The position numbers and the translations under genes are program-made. The notes beneath the pieces were generated by a model. That model saw only the letters and a program-made list of their open reading frames with translations. It made no database searches and was not told the DNA's origin. Below, one piece after another: positions 43,850-52,711 of a DNA stretch of 64,000 nt. Within the stretch, counting starts at the first letter, position 1; every line of letters starts with the position of its first letter. The stretch comes from G965267425 sp965267425 (lineage in GTDB: Bacteria > Bacteroidota > Bacteroidia > Flavobacteriales_E > Vicingaceae). The stretch spans positions 310,001-374,000 of the forward strand of contig OZ253959.1 in NCBI GenBank assembly GCA_965267425.1, read 5' to 3'.

Positions 43850-44593
43850 ATGACCGTTTTTGAAAAGATGTGTATGGCCCGAAAGCAGCAGGTGAAACAA
43901 TTTGCTGTTTTAATTGATCCAGATAAATGTGATGCTACTCATCTTCGAAAGATCATAAAAGAAGCAGAGGCGTCTGATGTGGATTATTTTTTCGTGGGTG
44001 GAAGTTTAATGGAATCTGTTCAATTCAAAGAATTTGTTGCTCAACTTAAATCAGCCACGAAAATACCGGTGGTTATTTTTCCTGGAAGTGTATATCAGGT
44101 TGATGATCAGGCTGATGCTATACTCTTGTTGTCCTTAATATCAGGCAGGAATCCAGAATTGTTAATTGGTAAACATGTGGAGGCTGCACCTTTGTTAAAG
44201 TCTTCAGGCTTGGAAATCATCAGTACGGGATATTTATTGGTGGATGGAGGTCGTTCAACAACGGTATCTTACATTAGTCAAACTACACCCATTCCTGCTG
44301 ATAAATATGAGATCGCGTATTGTACCGCTCTGGCAGGAAATCAATTGGGATTGTCTACGATATATATGGATGCTGGTAGTGGAGCCAATCAAATCATACA
44401 TCCTGAAATGGTGCAGAAAGTACGCAAAGCGGTTGATGGCCCTCTCATTGTAGGGGGAGGAATTCGAACCACTGAGGAAGCTCGTAAACTCTGGGATGCG
44501 GGAGCAGACGTGGTGGTGGTAGGAAATGCCATTGAAAAAGAGTCTTCGCTTATTGATGCCATTGGTAAGCTGAATCGAATCTCCATGAAATGA
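43850..44593 (+). CDS. geranylgeranylglyceryl phosphate synthase family protein
   Basis: A 247-residue TIM-barrel prenyltransferase. FAVLIDPDK at the start, FVGGSLM, VVIFPGS, STGYLLVDGG, YMDAGSGA and VGGGIRTTEEA near the C-terminus are the GGGPS/PcrB motifs. Archaea use it to make sn-glycerol-1-phosphate ether lipids; bacterial group II members from Flavobacteria have been shown to have GGGPS activity. First gene of a tightly overlapping run with the transporter and kinase. The ATG directly follows a TTG. Confidence 0.93.
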   Translation: MTVFEKMCMARKQQVKQFAVLIDPDKCDATHLRKIIKEAEASDVDYFFVGGSLMESVQFKEFVAQLKSATKIPVVIFPGSVYQVDDQADAILLLSLISGRNPELLIGKHVEAAPLLKSSGLEIISTGYLLVDGGRSTTVSYISQTTPIPADKYEIAYCTALAGNQLGLSTIYMDAGSGANQIIHPEMVQKVRKAVDGPLIVGGGIRTTEEARKLWDAGADVVVVGNAIEKESSLIDAIGKLNRISMK

Positions 44594-45198
44594 GTATATC
44601 GGAGATTGCTTCCGAATTTTCCGAACAGTTTCTAAGTATGTCGGCCATTGAATTGGTAGGCACCATTACAGCGCTGGTTTACATATTATTGGCTACTCGA
44701 GGATTCAGAGCTTCGTTTATTTTTGGTGGCATTAGTTCAGTAATTTTCGTTTGGATTGCACTGGTTACGCGGTATTATTTTGATGCGGTGATCAATGTGT
44801 ACTATATACTGATGTCAGTTGTTGGTTGGATAAACTGGAAACCCCAGAATGATGCTGGAGTTATTCAGGTTGAATTTCTTGCTCAGAAGGTTTTCTATCG
44901 TTGGTTGATTATTGCCGGATTGGTTTGTATTCTTTGTGCTTTTGTTGTGGATCAATTTTCCAATCCCGCTCTTGTTTATCTGGATTCATTTACAACTGTA
45001 TTTGCCTTTCTGGCCACATGGATGTTGGTGAAGAAATACAAGGAAAATTGGTTAATCTGGATAGTGGTTGACCTGGTGGCGGCTGGCATGTATTATTACA
45101 AAGAGTGGTATTTTGTAAGTGCTTTGTTTGTTTTGTATACCTTTTTTGCCATCTATGGGTATTTCAAATGGAATAGTATTCAAAAAAGCAATTCATGA
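44590..45198 (+). CDS. PnuC-family transporter (nicotinamide riboside or thiamin, PnuT)
   Basis: A 202-residue inner-membrane protein with seven predicted helices; INVYYILMSVVGWINW carries the PnuC substrate-binding region. PnuC members take up nicotinamide riboside by trapping through phosphorylation, but Bacteroidota PnuT homologues of thiamin salvage loci belong to the same family. A NadR-like kinase gene overlaps its end by 4 bases, and a TPP-riboswitch-controlled receptor lies 1.7 kb downstream, so thiamin is a serious candidate substrate. It overlaps the GGGPS stop by 4 bases. Confidence 0.9.
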   Translation: MSISEIASEFSEQFLSMSAIELVGTITALVYILLATRGFRASFIFGGISSVIFVWIALVTRYYFDAVINVYYILMSVVGWINWKPQNDAGVIQVEFLAQKVFYRWLIIAGLVCILCAFVVDQFSNPALVYLDSFTTVFAFLATWMLVKKYKENWLIWIVVDLVAAGMYYYKEWYFVSALFVLYTFFAIYGYFKWNSIQKSNS

Positions 45199-45716
45199 AT
45201 ATTGCAATTACAGGTCCGGAATCTTCAGGTAAGACTTATTTAGCTGAATATCTGCATCAACAATTTCAGAGTTCCCTTGTTCTGGAATATGCCCGTGAAT
45301 ACCTTCAAGAAACTTCACCAGAATATCATTATGAGGATTTCAAAAACATGGCTCAAGGACAATGGCAAAACATGTGTGATGCTAAATTATCAAAGGAATT
45401 GACCATATTTGATACGGACATGGTAGTCTTTCATGTCTGGAGTAATGTTAAATATAATAGGGTAGAACCATGGTTGGAGAAAATGGTGAAGAACCAACCA
45501 GTAGATGTATATTTTTTGTGCTACCCTGATTTGAAATGGGAATATGATGAATTGCGAGAATATCCCAATGAGGAAGAACGAATCCGATTATTTGAAATGT
45601 ACGTGGAGGTGTTAGACATGTTTAACTGTTCGTATCAAATAGTGAAAGGCAATGAGCAAGAAAGAGTAGAATTTTGTTTATCAGAAGTTAGAAAAATGCT
45701 CGAAAATGAATCGTGA
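45195..45716 (+). CDS. NadR-type P-loop kinase (ribosylnicotinamide or related vitamin kinase)
   Basis: A 173-residue protein corresponding to the kinase half of NadR without the HTH or adenylyltransferase domains. Walker A GPESSGKT at 7-14, LEYAREYL, the DTD motif (FDTDMVVFHVW) and the YDELREYPNEEERIRLF lid match NadR_NRK. It phosphorylates imported nicotinamide riboside in known cases. Coupling to PnuC, with which it overlaps, indicates metabolic trapping of the imported vitamin, which might be thiamin here. Confidence 0.88.
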   Translation: MNIAITGPESSGKTYLAEYLHQQFQSSLVLEYAREYLQETSPEYHYEDFKNMAQGQWQNMCDAKLSKELTIFDTDMVVFHVWSNVKYNRVEPWLEKMVKNQPVDVYFLCYPDLKWEYDELREYPNEEERIRLFEMYVEVLDMFNCSYQIVKGNEQERVEFCLSEVRKMLENES

Positions 45717-46731
45717 TATACAACGCATCGACTACTTGAACATTGGTTTGATGGCGATTTCACTATTGCTTGCAAGTGTGCTTCCATTCCGATTGTTTTT
45801 GATCGTCTACGCTATCTTGGGACCGCTTCACTATTTGACGGAAATTGGTTGGTTACGTGATCGATCTTATTTTATGCATGAGAAGCGTAATTATAAGGTT
45901 CTGGCCGCTTTATGCACTATCATCTTTTTGGGCATCGTATTAAATGAACCATTGATTATTGAATTTACCTCAGCGCTGGAATCTACTTTTATTGTAGGAA
46001 CAATCATTGATTTTTTGAAAACACATGGTCCGGCCATGAGTTTATGGGCATTGGTTTATGCTTTGTTAACCATTATAAAAATGTCCAAAGCAGTTAAATG
46101 GTTCGTTATGTTAATGGTAGTCATAGCTTCCCTCTATTTAAACAAGGTTGAGAATTTTCTCGTTTGGTTTGGGTTGTTTTTACCTACCATCATTCATGTT
46201 TCGTTGTTTACAGCGTTGTTTGTTTTATACGGTGCATTAAAGAACAAGCAACAGTCGGGTTACTTATCGTTTCTATTTTTTATGATATGTGTATCGAGCA
46301 TTTTTTTATTGGATATGCAAGCGATTTGGTTTGAACTCAATCAATACATACAAGATAGTTTTGTGGAATCTAACTTGATTTACCTCAATCTTTTTTTGTA
46401 CAATCAATTTTGGGTGGAAGGTGCTCATTTGGATTTGACTTCTGACATTGGCGTAAAAATTCAAAGTTTCATCGCTTTTTCATACACCTATCATTATTTG
46501 AATTGGTTTTCGAAAACAAAAATCATCAAATGGCATCAGGTATCCAGAAGCTCATTGATCACCACACTAATTATTTGGGTGACATCCATGGGTTTGTATT
46601 TATACAATTACAAACTCGGTTTGATTTGCCTATCATTTCTGAGCATTCTTCATGTTTTTTTAGAGTTTCCATTGAATTGGATCAGCATTCGCGGTATTGG
46701 ACGTGCCATGATGGGTCGACAAGATATTTGA
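45706..46731 (+). CDS. polytopic membrane protein of unknown function
   Basis: A 341-residue protein with about nine hydrophobic helices. Conserved-looking polar residues sit within helices: GPLHYLTEIGWL, FSYTYHYLNWFSK and LHVFLEFPLNW. The histidine placement recalls the Brp/Blh carotene dioxygenase type of membrane enzyme, but the match is loose and I make no call. It overlaps the kinase gene by 11 bases and is the last gene before the TPP riboswitch. Confidence 0.75.
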   Translation: MNRDIQRIDYLNIGLMAISLLLASVLPFRLFLIVYAILGPLHYLTEIGWLRDRSYFMHEKRNYKVLAALCTIIFLGIVLNEPLIIEFTSALESTFIVGTIIDFLKTHGPAMSLWALVYALLTIIKMSKAVKWFVMLMVVIASLYLNKVENFLVWFGLFLPTIIHVSLFTALFVLYGALKNKQQSGYLSFLFFMICVSSIFLLDMQAIWFELNQYIQDSFVESNLIYLNLFLYNQFWVEGAHLDLTSDIGVKIQSFIAFSYTYHYLNWFSKTKIIKWHQVSRSSLITTLIIWVTSMGLYLYNYKLGLICLSFLSILHVFLEFPLNWISIRGIGRAMMGRQDI

Positions 46732-46735
46732 TCAC

Positions 46736-46765
46736 TTGTTGATCTAACTTTAATTTGTAGGTTTG
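46736..46765 (+). promoter_or_regulatory. Bacteroidota promoter of the TPP-riboswitch transcript
   Basis: TTG at 46736-46738, 19-base spacer, TAGGTTTG at 46758-46765: an exact match to the TTG-N19-TAnnTTTG consensus. The predicted transcription start falls at about 46770, at the beginning of the riboswitch. Confidence 0.75.
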
Positions 46766-46767
46766 CA

Positions 46768-46844
46768 CTCACACTGGGGTGCCTAATTCGGCTGAGATCA
46801 TACCCATAGAACCTGCCCGGGTAATGCCGGGAAGGAAGTATGAG
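46768..46844 (+). ncRNA. TPP (thiamin pyrophosphate) riboswitch aptamer
   Basis: The conserved THI-box elements are all present in order: CTCA opening P1, GGGGTGCC, GGCTGAGATCATACCC, AGAACCTG, a CCGGGTAATGCCGG hairpin, GAAGGAA and TGAG closing P1. High TPP would switch off the downstream receptor. Confidence 0.96.
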
Positions 46845-46873
46845 CACAATTCGATATTGACACTCCTTTTTTT
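46832..46873 (+). terminator. TPP riboswitch expression platform, putative terminator
   Basis: AAGGAAGT (46832-46839), which is part of the aptamer's 3' side, can pair with ACTCCTT (46862-46868), with an inner CAAT/ATTG stem, followed by seven T. Aptamer closure and this pairing exclude each other only in part, so the exact switching logic is unclear. Confidence 0.5.
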
Positions 46874-46897
46874 GGTTTCATTAAAAATTTAATAAAC

Positions 46898-49255
46898 ATG
46901 AAAAAAGGATTATTTCTAATTTTTTATTTGGCGTATTGTTCCATTTCGTATGGGCAATATTCAGTATCCGGAGTTGTTCTGGATCAACAATCAAACCCAT
47001 TACCTGGGGCTACCGTTTTGGTAGATAGTAGTTTATTGGGAACGTTCAGTAATCAATCAGGAGAGTTCAGGCTTTCAAACTTATCTGAAGGGCCCTTGAA
47101 TTTTACGGTAAAATACATTGGCTATGAGGACAAACATATTTCAATTCGGCTCAGCAGTGATGTTCAGGATCAACAAATTCAATTATCCAGAGCCACTATT
47201 TTAGCCAATGAATTTGTAGTGGCCTCCACCCGAGCAAGTGCTCAGGACCCAATGACAAATTCCGACATTGAAAAAGAGGAGATTGAAGAAATCAACCTGG
47301 GTAGGGACATTCCGTACTTGTTGAATTTTAGTCCATCAGTGGTATCCACCAGTGATGCCGGAGCTGATATTGGATATACAGGAATGCGAATTCGTGGAGT
47401 AGACCAATCGAATATCAACTCCACCATTAATGGAGTGGCTTTAAATGACGCAGAAAGTCATGGTGTTTTTTGGGTCAATATGCCTGACTTTGCAACATCC
47501 CTGAATAGTGTTCAAATTCAACGTGGAGTTGGTACATCAACCAATGGTTCAGGGGCTTTTGGTGCTACGGTTAACATGCTCACAGATCATGCTGCTAAAG
47601 ATTCAGCTTCTGCACAAATCAATAATTCTTTTGGTTCTTTTAATACCATTAGAAATTCCGTTTTATTCAACTCTGGACTCATTGATGATCATTGGAACTT
47701 TTCGGCAAGATTATCTTCAATTAAATCAGATGGCTATATCGATCGAGCTTCTTCTGATTTGAAATCTTATTTTGTGAGTGGTGGTTATCATTCTGGCAAA
47801 ACATCCATCACGGCGCTTGTGTTTGGGGGAAAGGAAGTAACATACCAATCGTGGAATGGGATTGATAGTGCCACATTGGAAACAGAACGTACATTTAATT
47901 CTGCTGGGGCCATTTATGATGAGAATTGGAACGTGACTTCCTATTACGATAATGAGGTAGACAACTATCAGCAAGATCACAGTCAATTGATCATCAATCA
48001 ACAATTATCGGATGCATGGTTACTGTCTTTTACGGGGCATTATACCTATGGTAGGGGTTATTTTGAAACCTACAAACAAGGTGCAGATATGTCTGAATAC
48101 AATATAGCACCTGTTCAAATTGGTGATTCAACCATTGCATTTACCGATCTCATTCGTCGCAAGTGGTTGGATAATCATTTCTACGGTGGTGTTGCAAGTT
48201 TACAGTACCGAAAAGCGAAAACCCAATTAACCATAGGAACAGCCATCAATCAATATGTGGGTGATCATTTTGGAAGAGTTATTTGGGCAAGGTATGCGGG
48301 CAATACCAACATTCGTCATGAGTATTATGAAAATCAAGGTGTGAAAGATGATTTCAGTGCCTACGTAAAAATGAGTTACTTCCTGAGTAAGAATTTAATT
48401 GCTTACGGAGACCTGCAATTTAGATCGATAAAATATACCATTGAAGGAACTTCGGAGGAAGGAAATCTAGATCTGCAGGACAATTTTGAGTTTGTTAACC
48501 CAAAGGCCGGGTTGAGGTACAGTTTAAATGACAGAAACTCTTTTTATGCTTCTTATGCCATAGCTAACCGTGAGCCAAAGCGTTCAGATTATGTAGATAA
48601 TTTGGGCGAACTACCCAAACACGAGCGTTTGGATGACATTGAAATTGGACACGAGTTTTATTCTGGCCTTATTGCCATGAACACTAATTTCTATTACATG
48701 AATTACACAAATCAGTTGGTGTTGACTGGCGAATTAAATGATGTTGGAACACCGATTCGAGAAAATGTAGGAAGCAGTTACCGTATGGGAATTGAATGGT
48801 CTGCGCAAATCAAGTATGGTAAACATATTGAAGTTCAGCCAAATGTTACGTATAGCGTAAACCAAAATGTGGATTACAAAACAGAACAGGACAATGAAGT
48901 AATTCAGCATGGAAGTACCAACATTGTATTTTCTCCTGATTGGATTTCAGGCATTCGATTCCATTATTTTCCAATTGAAAATGTTCGCCTAAGTCTTTAC
49001 AACAAATTTGTTGGAGAGCAATACATGAACAATGAAAATTCAAAATCTTCTGTCTTGGACGCGTATAATGTGACCGACTTTCAGTTCAATTATGAATTCG
49101 GAATAGGTCCGTTTAAAAAGATTCGGTTGACCGCCATGGTGAACAATATATTAGACACAGAATATGTATCCAACGGATATATGTGGGGAACTACTCCTTA
49201 TTATTATCCTCAGGCCACAAGAAATTACATGATGGCCCTGGGACTTACTTTTTAA
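46898..49255 (+). CDS. TonB-dependent receptor, predicted thiamin uptake
   Basis: A 785-residue outer-membrane receptor. Signal peptide (ending SYGQ), a carboxypeptidase-regulatory-like domain (SVSGVVLDQQSNPLPGATVLVD, about 22-100), plug (ADIGYTGMRIRGVDQSNINSTINGVALNDAES with QIQRGVGTSTNGSGAFGATVNM), then a beta-barrel ending in YMMALGLTF with a terminal Phe. Control by a TPP riboswitch is the main evidence for the substrate: Bacteroidota TPP-controlled receptors are predicted thiamin transporters. Its stop overlaps the convergent LRR gene by 4 bases. Confidence 0.93.
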   Translation: MKKGLFLIFYLAYCSISYGQYSVSGVVLDQQSNPLPGATVLVDSSLLGTFSNQSGEFRLSNLSEGPLNFTVKYIGYEDKHISIRLSSDVQDQQIQLSRATILANEFVVASTRASAQDPMTNSDIEKEEIEEINLGRDIPYLLNFSPSVVSTSDAGADIGYTGMRIRGVDQSNINSTINGVALNDAESHGVFWVNMPDFATSLNSVQIQRGVGTSTNGSGAFGATVNMLTDHAAKDSASAQINNSFGSFNTIRNSVLFNSGLIDDHWNFSARLSSIKSDGYIDRASSDLKSYFVSGGYHSGKTSITALVFGGKEVTYQSWNGIDSATLETERTFNSAGAIYDENWNVTSYYDNEVDNYQQDHSQLIINQQLSDAWLLSFTGHYTYGRGYFETYKQGADMSEYNIAPVQIGDSTIAFTDLIRRKWLDNHFYGGVASLQYRKAKTQLTIGTAINQYVGDHFGRVIWARYAGNTNIRHEYYENQGVKDDFSAYVKMSYFLSKNLIAYGDLQFRSIKYTIEGTSEEGNLDLQDNFEFVNPKAGLRYSLNDRNSFYASYAIANREPKRSDYVDNLGELPKHERLDDIEIGHEFYSGLIAMNTNFYYMNYTNQLVLTGELNDVGTPIRENVGSSYRMGIEWSAQIKYGKHIEVQPNVTYSVNQNVDYKTEQDNEVIQHGSTNIVFSPDWISGIRFHYFPIENVRLSLYNKFVGEQYMNNENSKSSVLDAYNVTDFQFNYEFGIGPFKKIRLTAMVNNILDTEYVSNGYMWGTTPYYYPQATRNYMMALGLTF

Positions 49256-49830
49256 TTATGGCAATTGCAGCTTTTGGAAAAACTGATATTGGTTCGGGGA
49301 AGCCAGAGCTGCAGTTTTGCTCTTTCATCATCAGGAATAGCAATAACGCGTAAATCAAGCTCTTTCAATGAAGTGAGGTTTCTCATCTGTTCAGGGAATG
49401 TTGTTACCTGATTGTTCCATAAATCCAGGAATTCAAGTTTGGTCAATTGCCCAATTTCTTTTGGTAAAGCAAAGATTTGATTTTGATTGGCGCTAAGCCA
49501 ATTCAGTTGCGTTAGCTGACCAATTTCGGGAGGGATTTTTTGCAATTTATTCTTTGAAATGTTGAGCCATTGCAATTGAGTAAGTTCTCCGATTTCAGGT
49601 GGAAGTTCTAAAATTTTATTTTTTGAGATGTCCAGATGTGTTAAAGAGCTTAACAAAAACAGTTCTTTAGGAAGAGTTTGAAGCCTATCACCTTTTAACG
49701 ATAAATGGGTAATGTTTTTGTATTCTGAAGAATCTTGTGGGATTTCTTTTGCCCAGGAAATATTCTTTTCTTGAGCGAAAACAATTAACATCATGAAACA
49801 AAAACAAAAGGTAAGGCCTGAATGTTTCAT
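49252..49830 (-). CDS. secreted leucine-rich-repeat protein
   Basis: A 192-residue protein with signal peptide (ending VFAQ). Six LRRs of 23 residues follow the pattern LTxLxxLxLSxNxLxxLPxEIGxLTQ (e.g. HLDISKNKILELPPEIGELTQ, FLDLWNNQVTTFPEQMRNLTS). The C-terminus has CNCHN. It is a small protein-binding scaffold, partner unknown. Its start overlaps the ribF stop by 4 bases, so it is translationally coupled to ribF although unrelated in function. Confidence 0.85.
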   Translation of the reverse strand: MKHSGLTFCFCFMMLIVFAQEKNISWAKEIPQDSSEYKNITHLSLKGDRLQTLPKELFLLSSLTHLDISKNKILELPPEIGELTQLQWLNISKNKLQKIPPEIGQLTQLNWLSANQNQIFALPKEIGQLTKLEFLDLWNNQVTTFPEQMRNLTSLKELDLRVIAIPDDERAKLQLWLPRTNISFSKSCNCHN

Positions 49831-50753
49831 GACAATGCCTTTAGCGCCAATTCCTTGTCAACTGCAAGTTGGTTTTGAAGTTGTTCTACACTTTCAAACT
49901 TCATTTCATTTCGCAATCTTTTTTCAAAAACAATGGAAACCGTTTGGTGGTATAAATCTTGATCAAAATCAAACAGGTTAACTTCAATAGAAACATCTTT
50001 GCCTTGAAACGTGGGACGATGTCCAATGTTGAGCATTCCATTGTACTGACCGCTTGACGTTATTACTCGAACGGCATAAACACCTTTTGCAGGAACAAGT
50101 TTATATTGTTCTTCAACCACAATGTTTGCCGTTGGATATCCCAATAATCTTCCACGCCCATCTCCTTTTACAACAGAACCATCCATTTGAAATGCATATC
50201 CCAGGTATCGATTGGCACTTTCAATGTCTCCACTTTGCAAAGACTTTCTTACGCGGGTAGAGCTGATTTTATTGTCATCAATGGTTTGCCTGGAGATTTC
50301 CTCAATTTCAAACCCGTATTTATCACCCAATACTTTAAGTTGCTCCAAACCACCTTCTCGATTTTTGCCAAAATGATGATCATAACCTATGATCAGCAGC
50401 TTAACTTTAAGGGTATCTACTAAAAATTTTTTGACAAAATCTTCTGCAGAAAGATTACCAAATTCTTTGGTAAAAGGATGTATGATTATATGGTCTACCC
50501 CTGTAGCTTTTAAAAGGTTGATTTTTTCATCCAATGAATTGATCAATTTCAAGTCTGTTTGTTCAGGAAAAAGCACCATTCTCGGGTGGGGGAAAAAACT
50601 CAAAACAACAGATTCACCATGAATGCTTTTTGCTTTTTCAATTAATTGACCAATAATCTTTTGATGTCCCAAATGAACGCCATCAAAGGTTCCGATGGTC
50701 AGAACCGGTACTTTTACATCACCAATTTCACTTATGTTATTATAGGCTTTCAA
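49827..50753 (-). CDS. ribF: bifunctional riboflavin kinase / FAD synthetase
   Basis: A 308-residue enzyme making FMN and FAD. The N-terminal nucleotidyltransferase domain has TIGTFDGVHLGHQKII and IIGYDHHFGKNREGG; the C-terminal kinase domain has GRGRLLGYPTANI and GVYAV, MLNIGHRPTF. The start is TTG; no ATG is in frame at the family N-terminus. It leads a two-gene unit with the LRR gene and is divergent from atpD. Confidence 0.96.
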   Translation of the reverse strand: MKAYNNISEIGDVKVPVLTIGTFDGVHLGHQKIIGQLIEKAKSIHGESVVLSFFPHPRMVLFPEQTDLKLINSLDEKINLLKATGVDHIIIHPFTKEFGNLSAEDFVKKFLVDTLKVKLLIIGYDHHFGKNREGGLEQLKVLGDKYGFEIEEISRQTIDDNKISSTRVRKSLQSGDIESANRYLGYAFQMDGSVVKGDGRGRLLGYPTANIVVEEQYKLVPAKGVYAVRVITSSGQYNGMLNIGHRPTFQGKDVSIEVNLFDFDQDLYHQTVSIVFEKRLRNEMKFESVEQLQNQLAVDKELALKALS

Positions 50754-50861
50754 TGAAAAATAAAGGCATGAAACATCGCCGGTTTACCGATGCGGTCATT
50801 TATTCGCTCAAAAGTAGAAAAATAATGGTTCTTCTACTTTCAATTAATGAATTAAATATCC

Positions 50862-50869
50862 TATTTTTG
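50862..50869 (+). promoter_or_regulatory. -7 box of the atpDC operon
   Basis: TATTTTTG matches TAnnTTTG exactly, 37 bases before the atpD start. The -33 TTG is not convincing. Confidence 0.5.
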
Positions 50870-50906
50870 CAGCCATTTTAAACGCAAATAATTAACACCT
50901 AGGTTT

Positions 50907-52415
50907 ATGTCAAACACGACAGGGAAAATCAGTCAGATTATTGGTCCGGTTATCGATGTAACTTTCGGAGAAGAAACAGCAAAGTTGCCAAACATTCTGG
51001 ATGCACTTGAAGTCACAAAAGACAACGGTGAAAAAGTTGTTTTGGAATGTCAACAACACATTGGAGAAGAGACGGTTAGAACCATTGCTATGGACGCTAC
51101 CGATGGATTGAAGAGAGGAATGGATGTATTGTCAACAGAGGCACCTATCAAGATGCCAACGGGCGAAAAAATCAATGGACGATTGTTTAATGTTGTTGGT
51201 CAACCAATTGACGGTATGGAAGCGATTGATACTTCCAATGGAAAGCCAATTCACACAGAACCACCAAAATTTGAAGATCTATCTACACAATCAGAAGTAC
51301 TTTTTACAGGTATTAAAGTGGTTGATTTGATTGAGCCTTATGCGAAGGGTGGAAAAATTGGATTGTTTGGAGGAGCTGGAGTAGGTAAAACGGTACTTAT
51401 TCAGGAATTGATTAACAACATTGCCAAAGGGCACGGAGGTTTGTCTGTATTTGCAGGTGTTGGAGAACGAACCAGGGAAGGGAATGATTTGATGCGTGAA
51501 ATGATTGAAGCCGGTATTTTGAAATACGGTGACGACTTTATCAAATCTATGGAAGAAGGTGGATGGGATTTGTCCAAAGTGAATGAAGAAGAATTGAAGG
51601 AATCAAAAGCAACTTTCGTATTTGGTCAGATGAATGAGCCTCCAGGAGCGAGAGCAAGGGTGGCGCTTTCAGGATTGACATTGGCAGAATATTTTAGAGA
51701 TGGAGATGAAAAAGGTCGGGGAAAAGATATCCTTTTCTTTATCGACAACATTTTCCGTTTTACACAGGCGGGTTCTGAGGTATCTGCATTGTTGGGTCGT
51801 ATGCCTTCAGCGGTAGGTTATCAACCAACACTAGCCACAGAAATGGGAACCATGCAGGAACGAATTACTTCTACCAAATCTGGATCTATTACTTCTGTTC
51901 AGGCAGTGTATGTTCCAGCGGATGACTTGACTGACCCTGCGCCAGCAACAACCTTCTCTCACCTTGATGCTACAACGGTGCTTTCAAGGAAAATTGCTGA
52001 GCAAGGAATTTACCCGGCGGTGGATCCATTGGATTCAACTTCCAGAATTCTTACACCAGACATCGTTGGTGAGGCACACTATAATTGTGCTCAACGAGTG
52101 AAGGAAATTCTTCAACGATACAAAGAACTTCAGGATATCATTGCCATATTAGGTATGGACGAACTTTCTGAAGAAGATAAGTTGGTTGTGCACAGAGCCA
52201 GAAGGGTAGCACGTTTCTTATCTCAACCTTTCCACGTAGCGGAAGCATTTACAGGTCTAAAAGGGGTGCTTGTGCCAATTGAAGATACCATCAAAGGTTT
52301 CAACATGATTATGGATGGTGAAGTAGATGAGTATCCTGAAGCAGCATTTAACCTTGTTGGTAACATTGAAGAGGCCATAGAAAAAGGTAAGAAAATGTTG
52401 GCTGAGGCCGAGTAA
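50907..52415 (+). CDS. atpD: ATP synthase F1 subunit beta
   Basis: The 502-residue catalytic subunit. Walker A GGAGVGKT, the GERTREGNDL segment with the catalytic Glu, the DELSEED motif as DELSEEDK, and LFFIDNIFRFTQAGSEVSALLGRMPS (Walker B). A 15-residue insert relative to E. coli around SMEEGGWDLSKVNEEE is typical of Bacteroidota. With atpC it forms a two-gene operon away from the other F1Fo genes, as is usual in this phylum. Confidence 0.99.
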   Translation: MSNTTGKISQIIGPVIDVTFGEETAKLPNILDALEVTKDNGEKVVLECQQHIGEETVRTIAMDATDGLKRGMDVLSTEAPIKMPTGEKINGRLFNVVGQPIDGMEAIDTSNGKPIHTEPPKFEDLSTQSEVLFTGIKVVDLIEPYAKGGKIGLFGGAGVGKTVLIQELINNIAKGHGGLSVFAGVGERTREGNDLMREMIEAGILKYGDDFIKSMEEGGWDLSKVNEEELKESKATFVFGQMNEPPGARARVALSGLTLAEYFRDGDEKGRGKDILFFIDNIFRFTQAGSEVSALLGRMPSAVGYQPTLATEMGTMQERITSTKSGSITSVQAVYVPADDLTDPAPATTFSHLDATTVLSRKIAEQGIYPAVDPLDSTSRILTPDIVGEAHYNCAQRVKEILQRYKELQDIIAILGMDELSEEDKLVVHRARRVARFLSQPFHVAEAFTGLKGVLVPIEDTIKGFNMIMDGEVDEYPEAAFNLVGNIEEAIEKGKKMLAEAE

Positions 52416-52424
52416 AGACGAGCT

Positions 52425-52703
52425 ATGTTATTAGAAATCGTAACACCCGATCAAAAGTTGTTTTCCGGAGAAGTGAATTCCATTTCACTTCCTGGAACTG
52501 ACGGATCGTTTGGTATATTGAACAATCACGCACCCTTAATTTCTACATTGAGAGAAGGCACCGTTAAAGTGATGATGGGGCCATTGGATTGTGAAATTGA
52601 GGAAAGCGATAAAATTTCAGTAAACGATCGCGAATTGACAGTAAATGTTAATGGCGGGGTTGTGGAAGTTCTGAAAAATAAGGTGATTATTCTAGCCGAA
52701 TAA
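52425..52703 (+). CDS. atpC: ATP synthase F1 subunit epsilon (short form)
   Basis: A 92-residue protein, consisting only of the N-terminal beta sandwich (EIVTPDQKLFSGEVNSISLPGTDGSFGILNNHAPLISTL). The C-terminal helical hairpin that inhibits ATP hydrolysis in E. coli is missing; short forms are known in Bacteroidota. It starts 9 bases after atpD. Confidence 0.96.
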   Translation: MLLEIVTPDQKLFSGEVNSISLPGTDGSFGILNNHAPLISTLREGTVKVMMGPLDCEIEESDKISVNDRELTVNVNGGVVEVLKNKVIILAE

Positions 52704-52711
52704 TAGCGTTT

